Source: an uncultured Lachnospiraceae bacterium
GTDB lineage: Bacteria > Bacillota > Clostridia > Lachnospirales > Lachnospiraceae
Assembly: GCA_947589095.1 (NCBI GenBank)
Contig: CANQBX010000001.1
Coordinates: forward strand, 1-64,000
Direction: 5' to 3'
DNA length: 64,000 nt
The notes beneath the pieces are model-generated. The model was not told the DNA's origin and searched no databases. It saw nothing but the letters and a program-made list of their open reading frames with translations. A program made the translations under genes and the position numbers. Numbering within the stretch: the stretch's first letter is position 1; every line of letters starts with the position of its first letter. Positions 25,098 through 34,303 of the stretch are shown piece after piece.

Positions 25098-27326
25098 ATG
25101 ATTGTTCAGTTTGTATCAGTACTGTATCAGAATGCGTCCAACGGTTATACAGTCGCAGTGTACGAGACGGCAGAGACGGATAAGATTCCGAACTCTGCCG
25201 TCCGGCAGTTGCGGGGACGCAATATTTCGTTTACAGCAGTGGGGACAGAACTTCCTGTGATGCGGAATGCGGAGTTTGAAATGGAAGGAAGCTGGAAGGA
25301 ATCGGAACGGTATGGGAAACAGTATTATGTGGACTGGTTCCGGATCATCCTTCCTAAGACGCGGGATGGGATTCTGGGTTATCTGTCTTCCGGTATCATT
25401 AAGGGAATCGGGCCAAGTACCGCGGCAAAGATCGTGGATTTGTTTGGTACGGATACATTCCGGGTTTTTGATGAGTCTCCAAAAGAACTTCTGAAGGTAA
25501 AAGGGATCACAGAAAAAAGGCTGGAGGAGATCATGGAAACCTACCGGGGAAGTGCCGGGATCCGGGAACTTTTGGCATTCCTGGCGCCGTACCATGTAAC
25601 GCCTAAAAAGGCAGAGAAGATCCAGGAACACTTTGGCGTAAAGGCGGCCCGGATCGTGAAGGAGCAGCCGTACCGGCTCTGCGAGGTCAAAGGATTTGGA
25701 TTCCTGACGGTTGATCCGATTGCCAGGGCCAGCCGTGACTTTGCACCGGATGACCCGGAACGTGTCAAGGCGGCCATACGGTATGTCCTGAAAGAAGCGG
25801 AGAAGGAAGGACATCTGTTTTTGGAAAGTCCTGAGGTGATAGAAAGGGCTCTCCGGCTTCTGAACCAGGGCTTTGCGCCGGATACGGTTAAGACCGCAGA
25901 TGCAGTGACTGCGGGGAACTCCCTGGTCTTGACGGAGAAAAAACTTGGAGCAGACGGAAGGGCCGTTTTTCTGAAAGAGAACCGGGACGCGGAAATAAGC
26001 GCTGCGTATCATATCAACCGGATTCTTTCCGCTTCCGCCCCTGTTTATGACGTAGAACAGTTATTGGAGGAAACGCAGGCAGAATTTGGGATCATTCTGG
26101 CTGAGAAACAGAAAGAGGCTGTCCGGATGGTGTTTAAGTCCCCGCTTTCCATCATTACCGGCGGCCCCGGTAAAGGAAAGACGACCAATCTTCGAATCAT
26201 CCTGCGGATTTATGAGCGTCTGGAAAGAAATGGGGAAGTGTTGGCCTGCGCACCTACCGGAAGAGCACGGAAACGCCTGGCGGAAAGTACAGGTTACCCG
26301 GCCATGACGATCCATAAAGCATTGTACCTGAAGGAAGATGATGATTACGATACAGATGCAGATATGCTTTTGGAAGACTTTATCATCGCGGATGAATTTA
26401 CAATGGCGGACATGAGGCTTGCAAGTATCCTGTTTTCCAGAATCAAGAGCGGAGCGCGGGTCGTATTGGTCGGCGATGTGGATCAGCTTCCATCTGTGGG
26501 GCCTGGCAATGTCTTTAAGGAAATGATCGAATCCGGCGTGATTCCGGTTACGGTTCTGGACGTGTTTTTCCGGCAGGCGCAAAACTCCAGGATTATTATC
26601 AACTCAAACCGGATGAACCAGAACCAGAAGAATCTTTTATATGGCGAGGATTTTCGGTTCGTGTATGCGGACAGTCCGGAGGAAGCATCGGTGAAGATTC
26701 AGGAGATCTACCGGGAAGAACTTGCGAAAAACCAGAATGACCCGGACAGAGTGCAGGTGTTATCCCCTTTGCGTGTGAATACGGAGGCCGGTGTTAATAC
26801 CCTGAACCGTAATCTGAGGGAATTGGTGAATCCACCGTCATTTAGTAAAGCAGAATGGAAAGCGGGCGCACGCTTGTTCCGAGTCGGGGATAAAGTCATG
26901 CAGACGAAAAACACAGAAGCCGTATCAAACGGTGATATCGGAAGACTCACGGATATCAGCGTAAACAGGGACGGCCAGAAGGAGATCACGGTAGATTACG
27001 GTGATGTCCAGAAGAATTATCAGGAGGAGGAACTGGAGATTCTTGACCATTCCTATGCCATGAGCATCCATAAGAGCCAGGGAGCCGAGTATCCGGTCGT
27101 TATCATACCGGTTCTTAAAAGTTTCTATCCGATGCTGCGTCGGAATGTATACTATACCGGCATAACAAGGGCAAAGGAGCGGGTCTACCTGGTCGGAACG
27201 AAACAGGCACTCTATATGGCGATAGCAAATGGGAAAGAAGAGCGGAGAAATACCCTGCTTGGCAGACGTATTCGTCAGGCGGCTGCGAAGAATGGGTACC
27301 AGGAAGCGAGCAAAAAAGCTGCGTAA
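25098..27326 (+). CDS. recD2: RecD2-type DNA helicase
   Basis: A 742-residue SF1B 5'-3' helicase. An N-terminal OB-like part is followed by helix-hairpin-helix units (SSGIIKGIGPSTAAKIVDLF and LLKVKGITEKRLEEI). Walker A is GGPGKGKTT (355-363), Walker B-like IIADEFTMADM comes next, and motif VI-type YAMSIHKSQGAEYPVVIIPV precedes YTGITRAKERV. Length and order match RecD2/YrrC rather than RecBCD RecD. It probably unwinds element DNA with the SSB encoded upstream. GGGAGG precedes ATG 25098. Confidence 0.93.
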   Translation: MIVQFVSVLYQNASNGYTVAVYETAETDKIPNSAVRQLRGRNISFTAVGTELPVMRNAEFEMEGSWKESERYGKQYYVDWFRIILPKTRDGILGYLSSGIIKGIGPSTAAKIVDLFGTDTFRVFDESPKELLKVKGITEKRLEEIMETYRGSAGIRELLAFLAPYHVTPKKAEKIQEHFGVKAARIVKEQPYRLCEVKGFGFLTVDPIARASRDFAPDDPERVKAAIRYVLKEAEKEGHLFLESPEVIERALRLLNQGFAPDTVKTADAVTAGNSLVLTEKKLGADGRAVFLKENRDAEISAAYHINRILSASAPVYDVEQLLEETQAEFGIILAEKQKEAVRMVFKSPLSIITGGPGKGKTTNLRIILRIYERLERNGEVLACAPTGRARKRLAESTGYPAMTIHKALYLKEDDDYDTDADMLLEDFIIADEFTMADMRLASILFSRIKSGARVVLVGDVDQLPSVGPGNVFKEMIESGVIPVTVLDVFFRQAQNSRIIINSNRMNQNQKNLLYGEDFRFVYADSPEEASVKIQEIYREELAKNQNDPDRVQVLSPLRVNTEAGVNTLNRNLRELVNPPSFSKAEWKAGARLFRVGDKVMQTKNTEAVSNGDIGRLTDISVNRDGQKEITVDYGDVQKNYQEEELEILDHSYAMSIHKSQGAEYPVVIIPVLKSFYPMLRRNVYYTGITRAKERVYLVGTKQALYMAIANGKEERRNTLLGRRIRQAAAKNGYQEASKKAA

Positions 27327-27344
27327 TATGCACAGGAGGAACAA

Positions 27345-29162
27345 ATGGGTAAAGTAAGATTATTTGCAAGCTGGACATTTGGCAGGCCCCTGCCGGATCC
27401 GTTTGCATCGGAATGTGTGAGGATCGGCCAAAAAAACACGCAGGATAGTGACTGCCTGTCCATACATAATCATGCCGGACGCAAGGTTGCAACGATGCAC
27501 TCGGCATCACTCAGGGCGCTGATCGCGCTGGCCGGCCTGGTCAACGGGGATGAGGAAGGCGGAACCGGTTATCATATGAAGAACGGCGAGATCACCTGTT
27601 ATTGTCTGGAGCATATCAGGGAAGAAGCCAGCGTCCGTAAAAACCGGGTATCTGTGTATGATCCGGCAGGCGGGATATGGAAATGTGTAGTAAAAAGCGG
27701 TTCATCGGAATTACCGCACCCGCCGATTCAGGATAAGGGAAGTGCCGGGATGGAGGCTCTTCTTGTTATGGCCTATGCCAGCACGGTAAAGGAAGGCAAA
27801 CTGTTTGATGCGGAATTTGCGTCAGACTTTCACGATTTCAAGGAATGCTGGAAGAACGGCACAGATATAAGCCGGATGATGAGTCTGGGCTACCGTTTGT
27901 GTGATAATCTGTACCGGAGAATCGAAGGTGCAGAAAACCTTGGCAGTGCGGGGATTCCTTTTCTCAATGACGCAATCGCATCCGGTAATGTACCGATGCT
28001 GCAGCCGGCCGTGGCGGAAGCCAACGGTTATTCCCTGACAAAAATAACAAACGGAAGATTTGAAGTGCTTCCGGTTCAGTCGTGCGGCAGTTCCGAAACC
28101 ATAGGCAGTTTGAAAGAAAAGTATGACAGACATTTCCTGCTGACGGAAGAGGAAAAAGCGCTTGTGCCGCAGCTCCCGGAAACATATGACGTGCCGGAAG
28201 AAGTGACGGAAATTCTGGATGCTGTCTGTAATACGCCGATGCGGGTATTCATGAGTGCCGGCGAGTCCGGAACAGGAAAAACGACCAATGCCAAAATGGT
28301 GGCGCAGCTTCTGGGACTGCCCTATTACTTTTTCACATGCGGGGAAGGGACGGATGAAGTGGATCTCATTTCGTCTATGATTCCCAATGTAGGAAAGCAA
28401 AACTCCCAGACGACTGCCGAGCGGCCGTCTTTCCATGATTTATGCATGGATCCGGCATCCGCTCTTGTAATGGCGGGAGGTACCTATGAGGAAGACCTTG
28501 ATGAAGAAACCGCTTTTCTTAAGATTCAGGAAGCGCTATACCGGAAAGGCATGGAAGACGGACAGAAGGAAAAGGATTTCCAACTCGTAGAATCCAGCAT
28601 TGTGACCGGATGCCGGAGACCTTCTGTGATCGAGATCCAGGAACCCTCCGTTATCACTAAGGCCGGTACGCTTGTAAAGTTGAACGGTCTTTTAGACGAT
28701 GGTGCAGCCATTACCCTGACTAATGGGGAGGTGGTAAGGAGAAACCCGGAAACAGTGATTTTGTTGACGACAAATATGGGCTACAAAGGCTGCCGGGGAT
28801 TCAATGAATCTGTATTGTCCAGGATGCGCATGATCCTGTATTCAGATCCTCTGGATGCCGAGGCCATGGTGAAACGGGTCCAAAAGAAGGTGCCTGCCGG
28901 ATCAGTAAGGGTGCCGCTCCTTAGAAAGATGGCGGCGACTGTCACTTCAATTCAAGAATTCTGCAGGACAGAGATGATAGACGGAGGTGTATGCGGCTAT
29001 CGCGAATATGAGGACTGGGTATGGGCTTATCTGGTACAGAGAGATATCTGCAGTGCGGCCAGAAGAACCATAGTGGCGAAGGCCGCTCCGAGACAGGAAG
29101 ATCGGGATGAAATCTATAATACGCAGATCCTGACAAAGTTTCAGGAAGGAAAAGCGGCGTAG
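27345..29162 (+). CDS. MoxR-like AAA ATPase
   Basis: A 605-residue protein. The N-terminal 270 residues are not recognised. The C-terminal half is an AAA+ module of the MoxR/CbbQ type with Walker A GESGTGKTT (306-314), CGEGTDEVDLISSMIPN, and a sensor region VILLTTNMGYKGCRGFNESV followed by LSRMRMI. Such ATPases remodel partner proteins and are typically encoded beside a VWA-domain protein. Here the next gene is exactly that, 12 bp downstream. Many homologues load or release metals or activate enzymes; the substrate here is unknown. Confidence 0.88.
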   Translation: MGKVRLFASWTFGRPLPDPFASECVRIGQKNTQDSDCLSIHNHAGRKVATMHSASLRALIALAGLVNGDEEGGTGYHMKNGEITCYCLEHIREEASVRKNRVSVYDPAGGIWKCVVKSGSSELPHPPIQDKGSAGMEALLVMAYASTVKEGKLFDAEFASDFHDFKECWKNGTDISRMMSLGYRLCDNLYRRIEGAENLGSAGIPFLNDAIASGNVPMLQPAVAEANGYSLTKITNGRFEVLPVQSCGSSETIGSLKEKYDRHFLLTEEEKALVPQLPETYDVPEEVTEILDAVCNTPMRVFMSAGESGTGKTTNAKMVAQLLGLPYYFFTCGEGTDEVDLISSMIPNVGKQNSQTTAERPSFHDLCMDPASALVMAGGTYEEDLDEETAFLKIQEALYRKGMEDGQKEKDFQLVESSIVTGCRRPSVIEIQEPSVITKAGTLVKLNGLLDDGAAITLTNGEVVRRNPETVILLTTNMGYKGCRGFNESVLSRMRMILYSDPLDAEAMVKRVQKKVPAGSVRVPLLRKMAATVTSIQEFCRTEMIDGGVCGYREYEDWVWAYLVQRDICSAARRTIVAKAAPRQEDRDEIYNTQILTKFQEGKAA

Positions 29163-29174
29163 GAGGTGTTGGAA

Positions 29175-31262
29175 TTGAGTACAAAGGCACTTCAGAGCGG
29201 CAGCAGGGCCATCCTTCGCAGGATGAGGGATTCTCTTACGGATCAGGAACTGTTTTTATCCATACAGTATGGCAGCGCTCTATCTACCTATGCACGGGCC
29301 CTGGCGAAAGAAAAAGACATTCGAATGAAGGTGGAATATGACATATCACCTGAAAGCGAAGCCGCATATACGGATGGCAGACTGATCTATCTGAATACGG
29401 GAAACTGTATTACCAATCAGCTTTCGGACAGAAAACAGAAAATCCAAAGCCATGAGGGACTGGTTGCGCATGAATGCGGGCATATTCGTTTTTCGGATAT
29501 GAATCGTCGGCAGGCCTATGTGGAGGGGTACAGTGAAGGAATCATTTTTCCGGAACCGCCCATTGCAGGAAACGCACAGGATAAGAAGAGTTGGTCTGAA
29601 ATCCAGGACAGGCTGGATCGCAAGGATTTGGTGACAATCGGCGTCCTGCAGAAGCTGGCGGCGGACCTTCATAACATTCTGGAGGATGTCTATATCGAAC
29701 TGGCGATGAGTTATGAATACCAGGGAAGCGTGAAATCAGCGTTCCGGATGAATGCAGAGCTTATTACTTCCTCTATCCCGGACGAATCTATGCGGAAGAT
29801 GAAAGGCGAAGAGGATCTGGTAATCATGGTGGATCTCATTCTGCGGTACGCAAGGATGGGAAAGACGGAAGCAGAACTTGGATACAGTAAAGACTATATC
29901 CGGAGTCTGAACCAATGCCGGGGAATCATTGACAGAGCGGTAGTAAGCCAGGATCCGGACAGCAGGTACCGTGCAGCAAACCAGCTGATCCTGAAACTGT
30001 GGAAATATGCGAAGGGTGTAGTCCGCAGGGCCAGACAGAATCTGAAGGGTATACCGGACAAGGAGATGCAGAAAGAACTGGAAGATTACCTGAAGAAGAA
30101 CTGCAAATGGATCGTACTCTCGGAGAGCAATGACAGGGAACAGGGTAAGTCCCGTATGAAGATTCCCGGCTGGACAGGGAAATCTTCCGGTGACAATGAC
30201 GGTTCTGCTGCAGATGGTACCGAAGACGAAAATGGTAATGTTGATGGAAATCAGGAAGGACAGGAACAGCTAAAGAAGTTTCGCTCCGGGCAGGAAGAGC
30301 CGGATACGGGGAAAAACTGCTCAGGTATAACCGGCCGGATGCCCGAAATAGTGAACGGTCTTGCGACGGAAAAACTGACCAGAGAAAAGGAACAAAGCCT
30401 TATCGAAAGGCGTAAGCAGGAAATCAAAAGGCAGGATTTGGGCACTGTCCACAAAGAGATCGGAGTGGAATATCACCGGAGCATTGAGCCCGGTGAGAAC
30501 GCGATCTGCATCTATGACAAGCTTGAGCCGGAGCTTCAGAAGGTAGTCCGGCATCTGGAAAAAGAAATCGAGGAAATCCTGGTACGCAGGGACGAGGGGC
30601 TTGTCACTGGCCTTTATATGGGAAAAAGGCTGGACAGAAGCAGGCTGTACCGGCAGGATGGGAAACTCTTTTCCAGGCGTGTTCTTCCGGATGAGGGGAT
30701 ATCTCTGGCGGTCGCAATCTTGGTGGATAATTCAGGCTCCATGCGGTGGGATCGCCGCATTAGATGCGCGCTGAAGGCTGCCATGTCGCTCTATCTGTTC
30801 TGCAGCAGACTTGATATCCCGGTTATGGTGTATGGTCATTCCAATCACGATGAGGGGATCAAGGAAATTGTGGATATTTATTCCTATGCAGATTTTGATT
30901 CCAGAGACGGGAAGGATTATCTAAGAATCGCTGAAATGACTACGCATGATGGGAATCGTGATGGGGCGGCACTTCGTATTGCAGGGGATTGCCTTCTTAA
31001 ACGGGAAGAGGAAGTGCGGCTTCTGATCCTGATCTCGGATGGAAAACCAAACGCAAATTATTATTACGGCGAAACTGCACGGAAGGATTTGCAGCAGATC
31101 AAGAAAACTCTGGAAAAACAGGGGATCCAGTTGTTTGCCGCTGCTATAGGGGATGACAAAGAGAATATTGAAGAGATCTATGGAAATGGTTTCCTAAATA
31201 TTTCTGACTTGGAGACGATGCCCGTAAAGCTGGGAAAACTACTAACACAGTACATCAGATAG
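29175..31262 (+). CDS. CobT-like VWA protein with HExxH motif
   Basis: A 695-residue soluble protein. Near the N-terminus VAHECGHIRF contains HECGH (99-103), the HExxH zinc-protease signature. The middle is acidic and low in complexity (about 330-400). The C-terminal quarter is a von Willebrand A domain with the MIDAS motif DNSGS (518-522) and LILISDGKPNAN, most like CobT. TTG 29175 is chosen (AGGAGG eight bases upstream); GTG 29166 overlaps that site. It pairs with the MoxR-like ATPase upstream, the usual MoxR-VWA arrangement. Whether the HExxH site is proteolytic is not shown. Confidence 0.85.
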   Translation: MSTKALQSGSRAILRRMRDSLTDQELFLSIQYGSALSTYARALAKEKDIRMKVEYDISPESEAAYTDGRLIYLNTGNCITNQLSDRKQKIQSHEGLVAHECGHIRFSDMNRRQAYVEGYSEGIIFPEPPIAGNAQDKKSWSEIQDRLDRKDLVTIGVLQKLAADLHNILEDVYIELAMSYEYQGSVKSAFRMNAELITSSIPDESMRKMKGEEDLVIMVDLILRYARMGKTEAELGYSKDYIRSLNQCRGIIDRAVVSQDPDSRYRAANQLILKLWKYAKGVVRRARQNLKGIPDKEMQKELEDYLKKNCKWIVLSESNDREQGKSRMKIPGWTGKSSGDNDGSAADGTEDENGNVDGNQEGQEQLKKFRSGQEEPDTGKNCSGITGRMPEIVNGLATEKLTREKEQSLIERRKQEIKRQDLGTVHKEIGVEYHRSIEPGENAICIYDKLEPELQKVVRHLEKEIEEILVRRDEGLVTGLYMGKRLDRSRLYRQDGKLFSRRVLPDEGISLAVAILVDNSGSMRWDRRIRCALKAAMSLYLFCSRLDIPVMVYGHSNHDEGIKEIVDIYSYADFDSRDGKDYLRIAEMTTHDGNRDGAALRIAGDCLLKREEEVRLLILISDGKPNANYYYGETARKDLQQIKKTLEKQGIQLFAAAIGDDKENIEEIYGNGFLNISDLETMPVKLGKLLTQYIR

Positions 31263-31274
31263 GAGGAAAAACGA

Positions 31275-32021
31275 ATGGCGGATCAGAAAGAAAAAGACTG
31301 GTCGAAGGAAATATCAAGACAGATTGCTGTTTGCAAAACAGATAAGGCCCTTTTGGAACTGTGCGAGAACCTGAAACCTGCGTCACGCCTCTTTCCGGCT
31401 CACATCCATGCTTCGGGAGAGAAGACGGAGAACGGGGAACGGTCGCTGATACGGCTGAATATGGTTGATTACAGCAAAGGAACTGGCAATAAAGCGGTTT
31501 CTGTATACGCAAATATTTCACCAGATGAGGCCCGGTATATTTATTCAGCTCTGACGAGTCATCTGTTGAGTTTTAATTTTGTCCAGGAGAAGATTTTTGG
31601 TGAATTGGAAAATGGCTTTAGTACGGTGACAAAACTGCATATTGGACGTTATGATACAGATAGCAAGGGAAAAAAGAGAAGCTATCCATGGTATGTGGAG
31701 ATTCAGAATGGCAAAGGGATTGCAGTCACAAATTCTAACGGCGGACGGTACTGTGAAAAGGGATCCTATGTCTGCGAACGGACAGTGAAGCAGTTTTTCA
31801 GTGACAGGGATATGTTTGTTCTGTTCAGCAGAGCAATCAGTTATATCACCGCATTTGAACTGGAGTATGCGTTCCGGCAGAACCGAATCGGAAATTTCGG
31901 CAGCCTGTATCGTATGCTGAGCGGCGAGATCGGAAAAGTGCTGAACGGACAGAATGAGATTATGGGTAAAATTATCCCGTTTCCTGACCGACAGGAGTGT
32001 TTGGATAAGAAAACGGGATAA
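31275..32021 (+). CDS. Unknown 248-residue mobile-element protein
   Basis: Last gene of operon 1, 12 bp after the VWA gene. It is soluble, with no membrane segment or clear motif. Notable segments are VYANISPDEARYIYSALTSH, then WYVEIQNGKGIAVTNSNGG, with a C-terminal helical part (AFRQNRIGNFGSLYRM). I do not recognise the family. A good AGGAGG ribosome site precedes ATG 31275. Transcription probably stops or is re-started at the leader module immediately downstream. Confidence 0.6.
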   Translation: MADQKEKDWSKEISRQIAVCKTDKALLELCENLKPASRLFPAHIHASGEKTENGERSLIRLNMVDYSKGTGNKAVSVYANISPDEARYIYSALTSHLLSFNFVQEKIFGELENGFSTVTKLHIGRYDTDSKGKKRSYPWYVEIQNGKGIAVTNSNGGRYCEKGSYVCERTVKQFFSDRDMFVLFSRAISYITAFELEYAFRQNRIGNFGSLYRMLSGEIGKVLNGQNEIMGKIIPFPDRQECLDKKTG

Positions 32022-32045
32022 TGTTCTATATGTAGTATTACATAA

Positions 32046-32074
32046 TTGACAAATACTATATATTGTATTAAAAT
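32046..32074 (+). promoter_or_regulatory. Sigma-A promoter of operon 2 leader
   Basis: TTGACA (32046-32051) and TAAAAT (32069-32074) are separated by 17 bp. The spacer (AATACTATATATTGTAT) resembles that of the promoter at 16834, so both operons probably respond alike. Confidence 0.8.
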
Positions 32075-32080
32075 GAAATT

Positions 32081-32224
32081 GTAAATTGATTTTTGTTGCC
32101 GTAGGGCTACAGTGAGATTTTGTTCCGGTTCAGGCCGGAAGTCAAATTTGGCATTATATGAACAGGCTTTATGCCGGGAAGAAAGACATCAAACAGGAAT
32201 GAACATTGTTTGGTGTCTTTTTTG
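32081..32224 (+). ncRNA. Structured leader RNA with terminator, copy 2
   Basis: About 145 nt with the same order of elements as 16869-17033: AAATTGATTTTTGT, a short GCC/GGGC hairpin, TTGTTCCGG with CCGGAAGT enclosing a six-base loop, and a final long stem with a T-run. The last stem differs in sequence from copy 1 but remains paired. It precedes operon 2 by about 50 bp. Cis attenuation or release of a small RNA are both possible. Confidence 0.65.
32182..32224 (+). terminator. Intrinsic terminator of leader copy 2
   Basis: AAAGACATCAAACA (32182-32195) pairs with TGTTTGGTGTCTTT (32207-32220), 14 bp with one G-T pair, followed by further T residues. It is equivalent to the terminator of copy 1. 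Confidence 0.85.
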
Positions 32225-32274
32225 TTGCAGAAAAGCCGGGAAGGAGGAAGTGTAAAAGAATGGAGGAATGATGA

Positions 32275-32574
32275 ATGCAGGATTTTGACAACCGGGACGG
32301 ATGGTACTGTCTGTGCATTTCCATTGTGATGGGACTGGATCCGCAGGAGGCGGCACTGCTCTATGAGCATGGGCCGGATTATCCACAGTGCAGGGAGTTC
32401 TTAAAGAAACGGGCTTATCTTGCATCGGTAGAAAGGCCGAAAAACAGAGAGGAGGAGAGGAAGCTTATTATTAAATTGCGAAAACGTGGCTACAGTATAG
32501 AGGACATAGCGGAAGCATTGAACCGTGATAGTTCAACCATCAGAAGGGCGATACAAAAATCGAAGGAGAAGTAG
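32275..32574 (+). CDS. Small helix-turn-helix protein
   Basis: A 99-residue protein, first gene of operon 2. The C-terminal half (KLRKRGYSIEDIAEALNRDS, then STIRRAI) reads as a helix-turn-helix with the turn after the alanine, similar to resolvase/sigma-like HTH units. The N-terminal half (WYCLCISIVMGLDPQEAALL) may mediate dimer contacts. It is a candidate DNA-binding regulator of the element. GGAGG lies eight bases before ATG 32275. Confidence 0.65.
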   Translation: MQDFDNRDGWYCLCISIVMGLDPQEAALLYEHGPDYPQCREFLKKRAYLASVERPKNREEERKLIIKLRKRGYSIEDIAEALNRDSSTIRRAIQKSKEK

Positions 32575-32589
32575 TAAAGGGGGAAAAGC

Positions 32590-33483
32590 ATGGAGCAGTA
32601 CATTATGTTTGACCGGCTTCCCCAAAAGATAGAGGCCGCGGTCAGTATGTTCCGGTACCTGGAACGGAGTGCCCTGGTTATGAATCCGGAAGGTTTCTAT
32701 GTCGCATTCAGTGGTGGAAAGGACAGTGTGGTCATCTATGCGCTGGCAAAGCTGGCGGGGGTGCGGTTTAAGGCACATTACCACCTGACAACGGTAGATC
32801 CTCCAGAGCTTGTATGGTTCATCAGGGAGTATTATCCGGATGTGGAAATGTGCTATCCAGCCCAAAGTATGTGGCGGTTGATAGTAGAGAAACAGATTCC
32901 GCCGACACCGTCTGCCCGATACTGCTGCGAAGTGTTGAAGGAGCAGGGCGGAGAGGGATTTTTTACCGTCACCGGGGTGCGCAAGCAGGAAAGCCAGAAT
33001 CGTCAGTCCCGGGAGCTGCTGGAGATCTTTGCGAACAAAAAGGCGGATAAGAAGGTCCTGTACCTGAACAATGATAATGATGATACACGGCGCCAGCTGG
33101 AAGCCTGTGCGTTAAAGGGCAAACGCATCTTCAATCCGATCATCGACTGGACGGATGAGGATGTGTGGCGTTTTATCCTGTCGTATAAGCTTCCTTACTG
33201 CGGTCTGTACAATGAAGGCTTCAGTCGGATCGGATGCATCGGTTGTCCACTCGCAAGTGTGAAGATTCGGGAAAAGGAGTTTATTCGGTATCCGAAGTAT
33301 AAGAGAGCGTATATCAGGGCGTTTGACCGGATGGTTGACGCCAGAACGGCAGCGGGGAAGACAAAGGGAAACTGGCCGGATGGTGAGAGTGTGTTCAACT
33401 GGTGGCTGTACGGGAGGAAGCTGACAGAGAAACAGGTAGAAGGACAGATTGATATTGAGCAGCTATATGACACGGCTGCGTAA
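32590..33483 (+). CDS. PAPS reductase-like PP-loop protein with Fe-S cysteines
   Basis: A 297-residue member of the phosphoadenosine phosphosulfate reductase family. The PP-loop is SGGKDS (41-46). Cys112-Cys113 (ARYCCEVLK) and Cys216/Cys219 (GCIGCPLA) could hold a 4Fe-4S cluster, as in DndC and related sulfur-transfer proteins. WTDEDVWRFI is the conserved C-terminal motif. Such genes on phages and ICEs are suspected of modifying nucleic acid or nucleotides. No dndB/D/E or ParB-like ibrB partner is seen nearby, so a true sulfur-assimilation role is unlikely but its target is unknown. Confidence 0.88.
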   Translation: MEQYIMFDRLPQKIEAAVSMFRYLERSALVMNPEGFYVAFSGGKDSVVIYALAKLAGVRFKAHYHLTTVDPPELVWFIREYYPDVEMCYPAQSMWRLIVEKQIPPTPSARYCCEVLKEQGGEGFFTVTGVRKQESQNRQSRELLEIFANKKADKKVLYLNNDNDDTRRQLEACALKGKRIFNPIIDWTDEDVWRFILSYKLPYCGLYNEGFSRIGCIGCPLASVKIREKEFIRYPKYKRAYIRAFDRMVDARTAAGKTKGNWPDGESVFNWWLYGRKLTEKQVEGQIDIEQLYDTAA

Positions 33484-33497
33484 AAGGAGGAGAAGAA

Positions 33498-34289
33498 GTG
33501 AAGGACAGGTGTAAGAATTGCAGTAACTGCGTGCATCTGGATGTTACAAAAAGGATCCCATTGGATGGAAGACTGATTGGGAGATACCGTTTTGGCTGCG
33601 GGTTCCGGAAATCCGGCTGTATAAATGGGATTCTTTCTGAGGATGGCGATTTGGCATTGTTTTCATGTGAAGGCTGGCAGGATGGCGTGACACAAGAAAC
33701 AGAAGCCGACCGCCGGCGACAGCGGTATGGCGGAGAACTGCAGGAACTGTTTATGCGTTGGACATCCTGGGATGCATATGGAAATCCGGATGCATCGGCG
33801 CCGGATGGGGTCTGTCTGAACCGGCTGCGGGATGCAATCAGGCTGAAAATGCAGAGAATTGAGAAAGAACTGCCAGAGGAGAAATACCCGGAAAGCTTTT
33901 ACTCACCGCTGCCCCCTGTGCGTGATGAACGGTATATGGCAGACTGTCATGGAATCCGCAAGGCTGCCGAGAGGGCATTGGAACAGTACGAAAACCATGA
34001 GGATTACCTGTGGCTGTCCGGTCGGATTTCTAAGCTGGAGAATAATTCGAAAGAATATAGCGAGGCTTACCGTCTGCTGAATCATGCTGACGCGTTGCGC
34101 CGGGCTATCTCCGATGACGACTGCTTCCGAATGAAAGTGGAGAGCAGGCAGGAACACTTGTTGGGGGAAATGGCGGAACTCCGGTCGCAGCTTCTGACGC
34201 ATGCCCGGAAACACAGAAAGCGCCGTAGGACATCTGCCCGAACACAGATTACAGGTCAGATGGAAGCGACAGAACTGAAAGCATCATAA
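33498..34289 (+). CDS. Cys-rich N-terminal, coiled-coil unknown protein
   Basis: A 263-residue protein. The first 60 residues carry CKNCSNCVHLD, then GCGFRKSGC and SCEGW, which probably bind zinc or an Fe-S cluster. The remainder is helical and charged, ending in a strongly basic tail (RKHRKRRRTSARTQ). The family is not recognised. It directly follows the PP-loop gene (14 bp), so a functional link with that Fe-S-type enzyme is possible but untested. Confidence 0.6.
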   Translation: MKDRCKNCSNCVHLDVTKRIPLDGRLIGRYRFGCGFRKSGCINGILSEDGDLALFSCEGWQDGVTQETEADRRRQRYGGELQELFMRWTSWDAYGNPDASAPDGVCLNRLRDAIRLKMQRIEKELPEEKYPESFYSPLPPVRDERYMADCHGIRKAAERALEQYENHEDYLWLSGRISKLENNSKEYSEAYRLLNHADALRRAISDDDCFRMKVESRQEHLLGEMAELRSQLLTHARKHRKRRRTSARTQITGQMEATELKAS

Positions 34290-34303
34290 GGAGGGAAGGA
34301 TAG

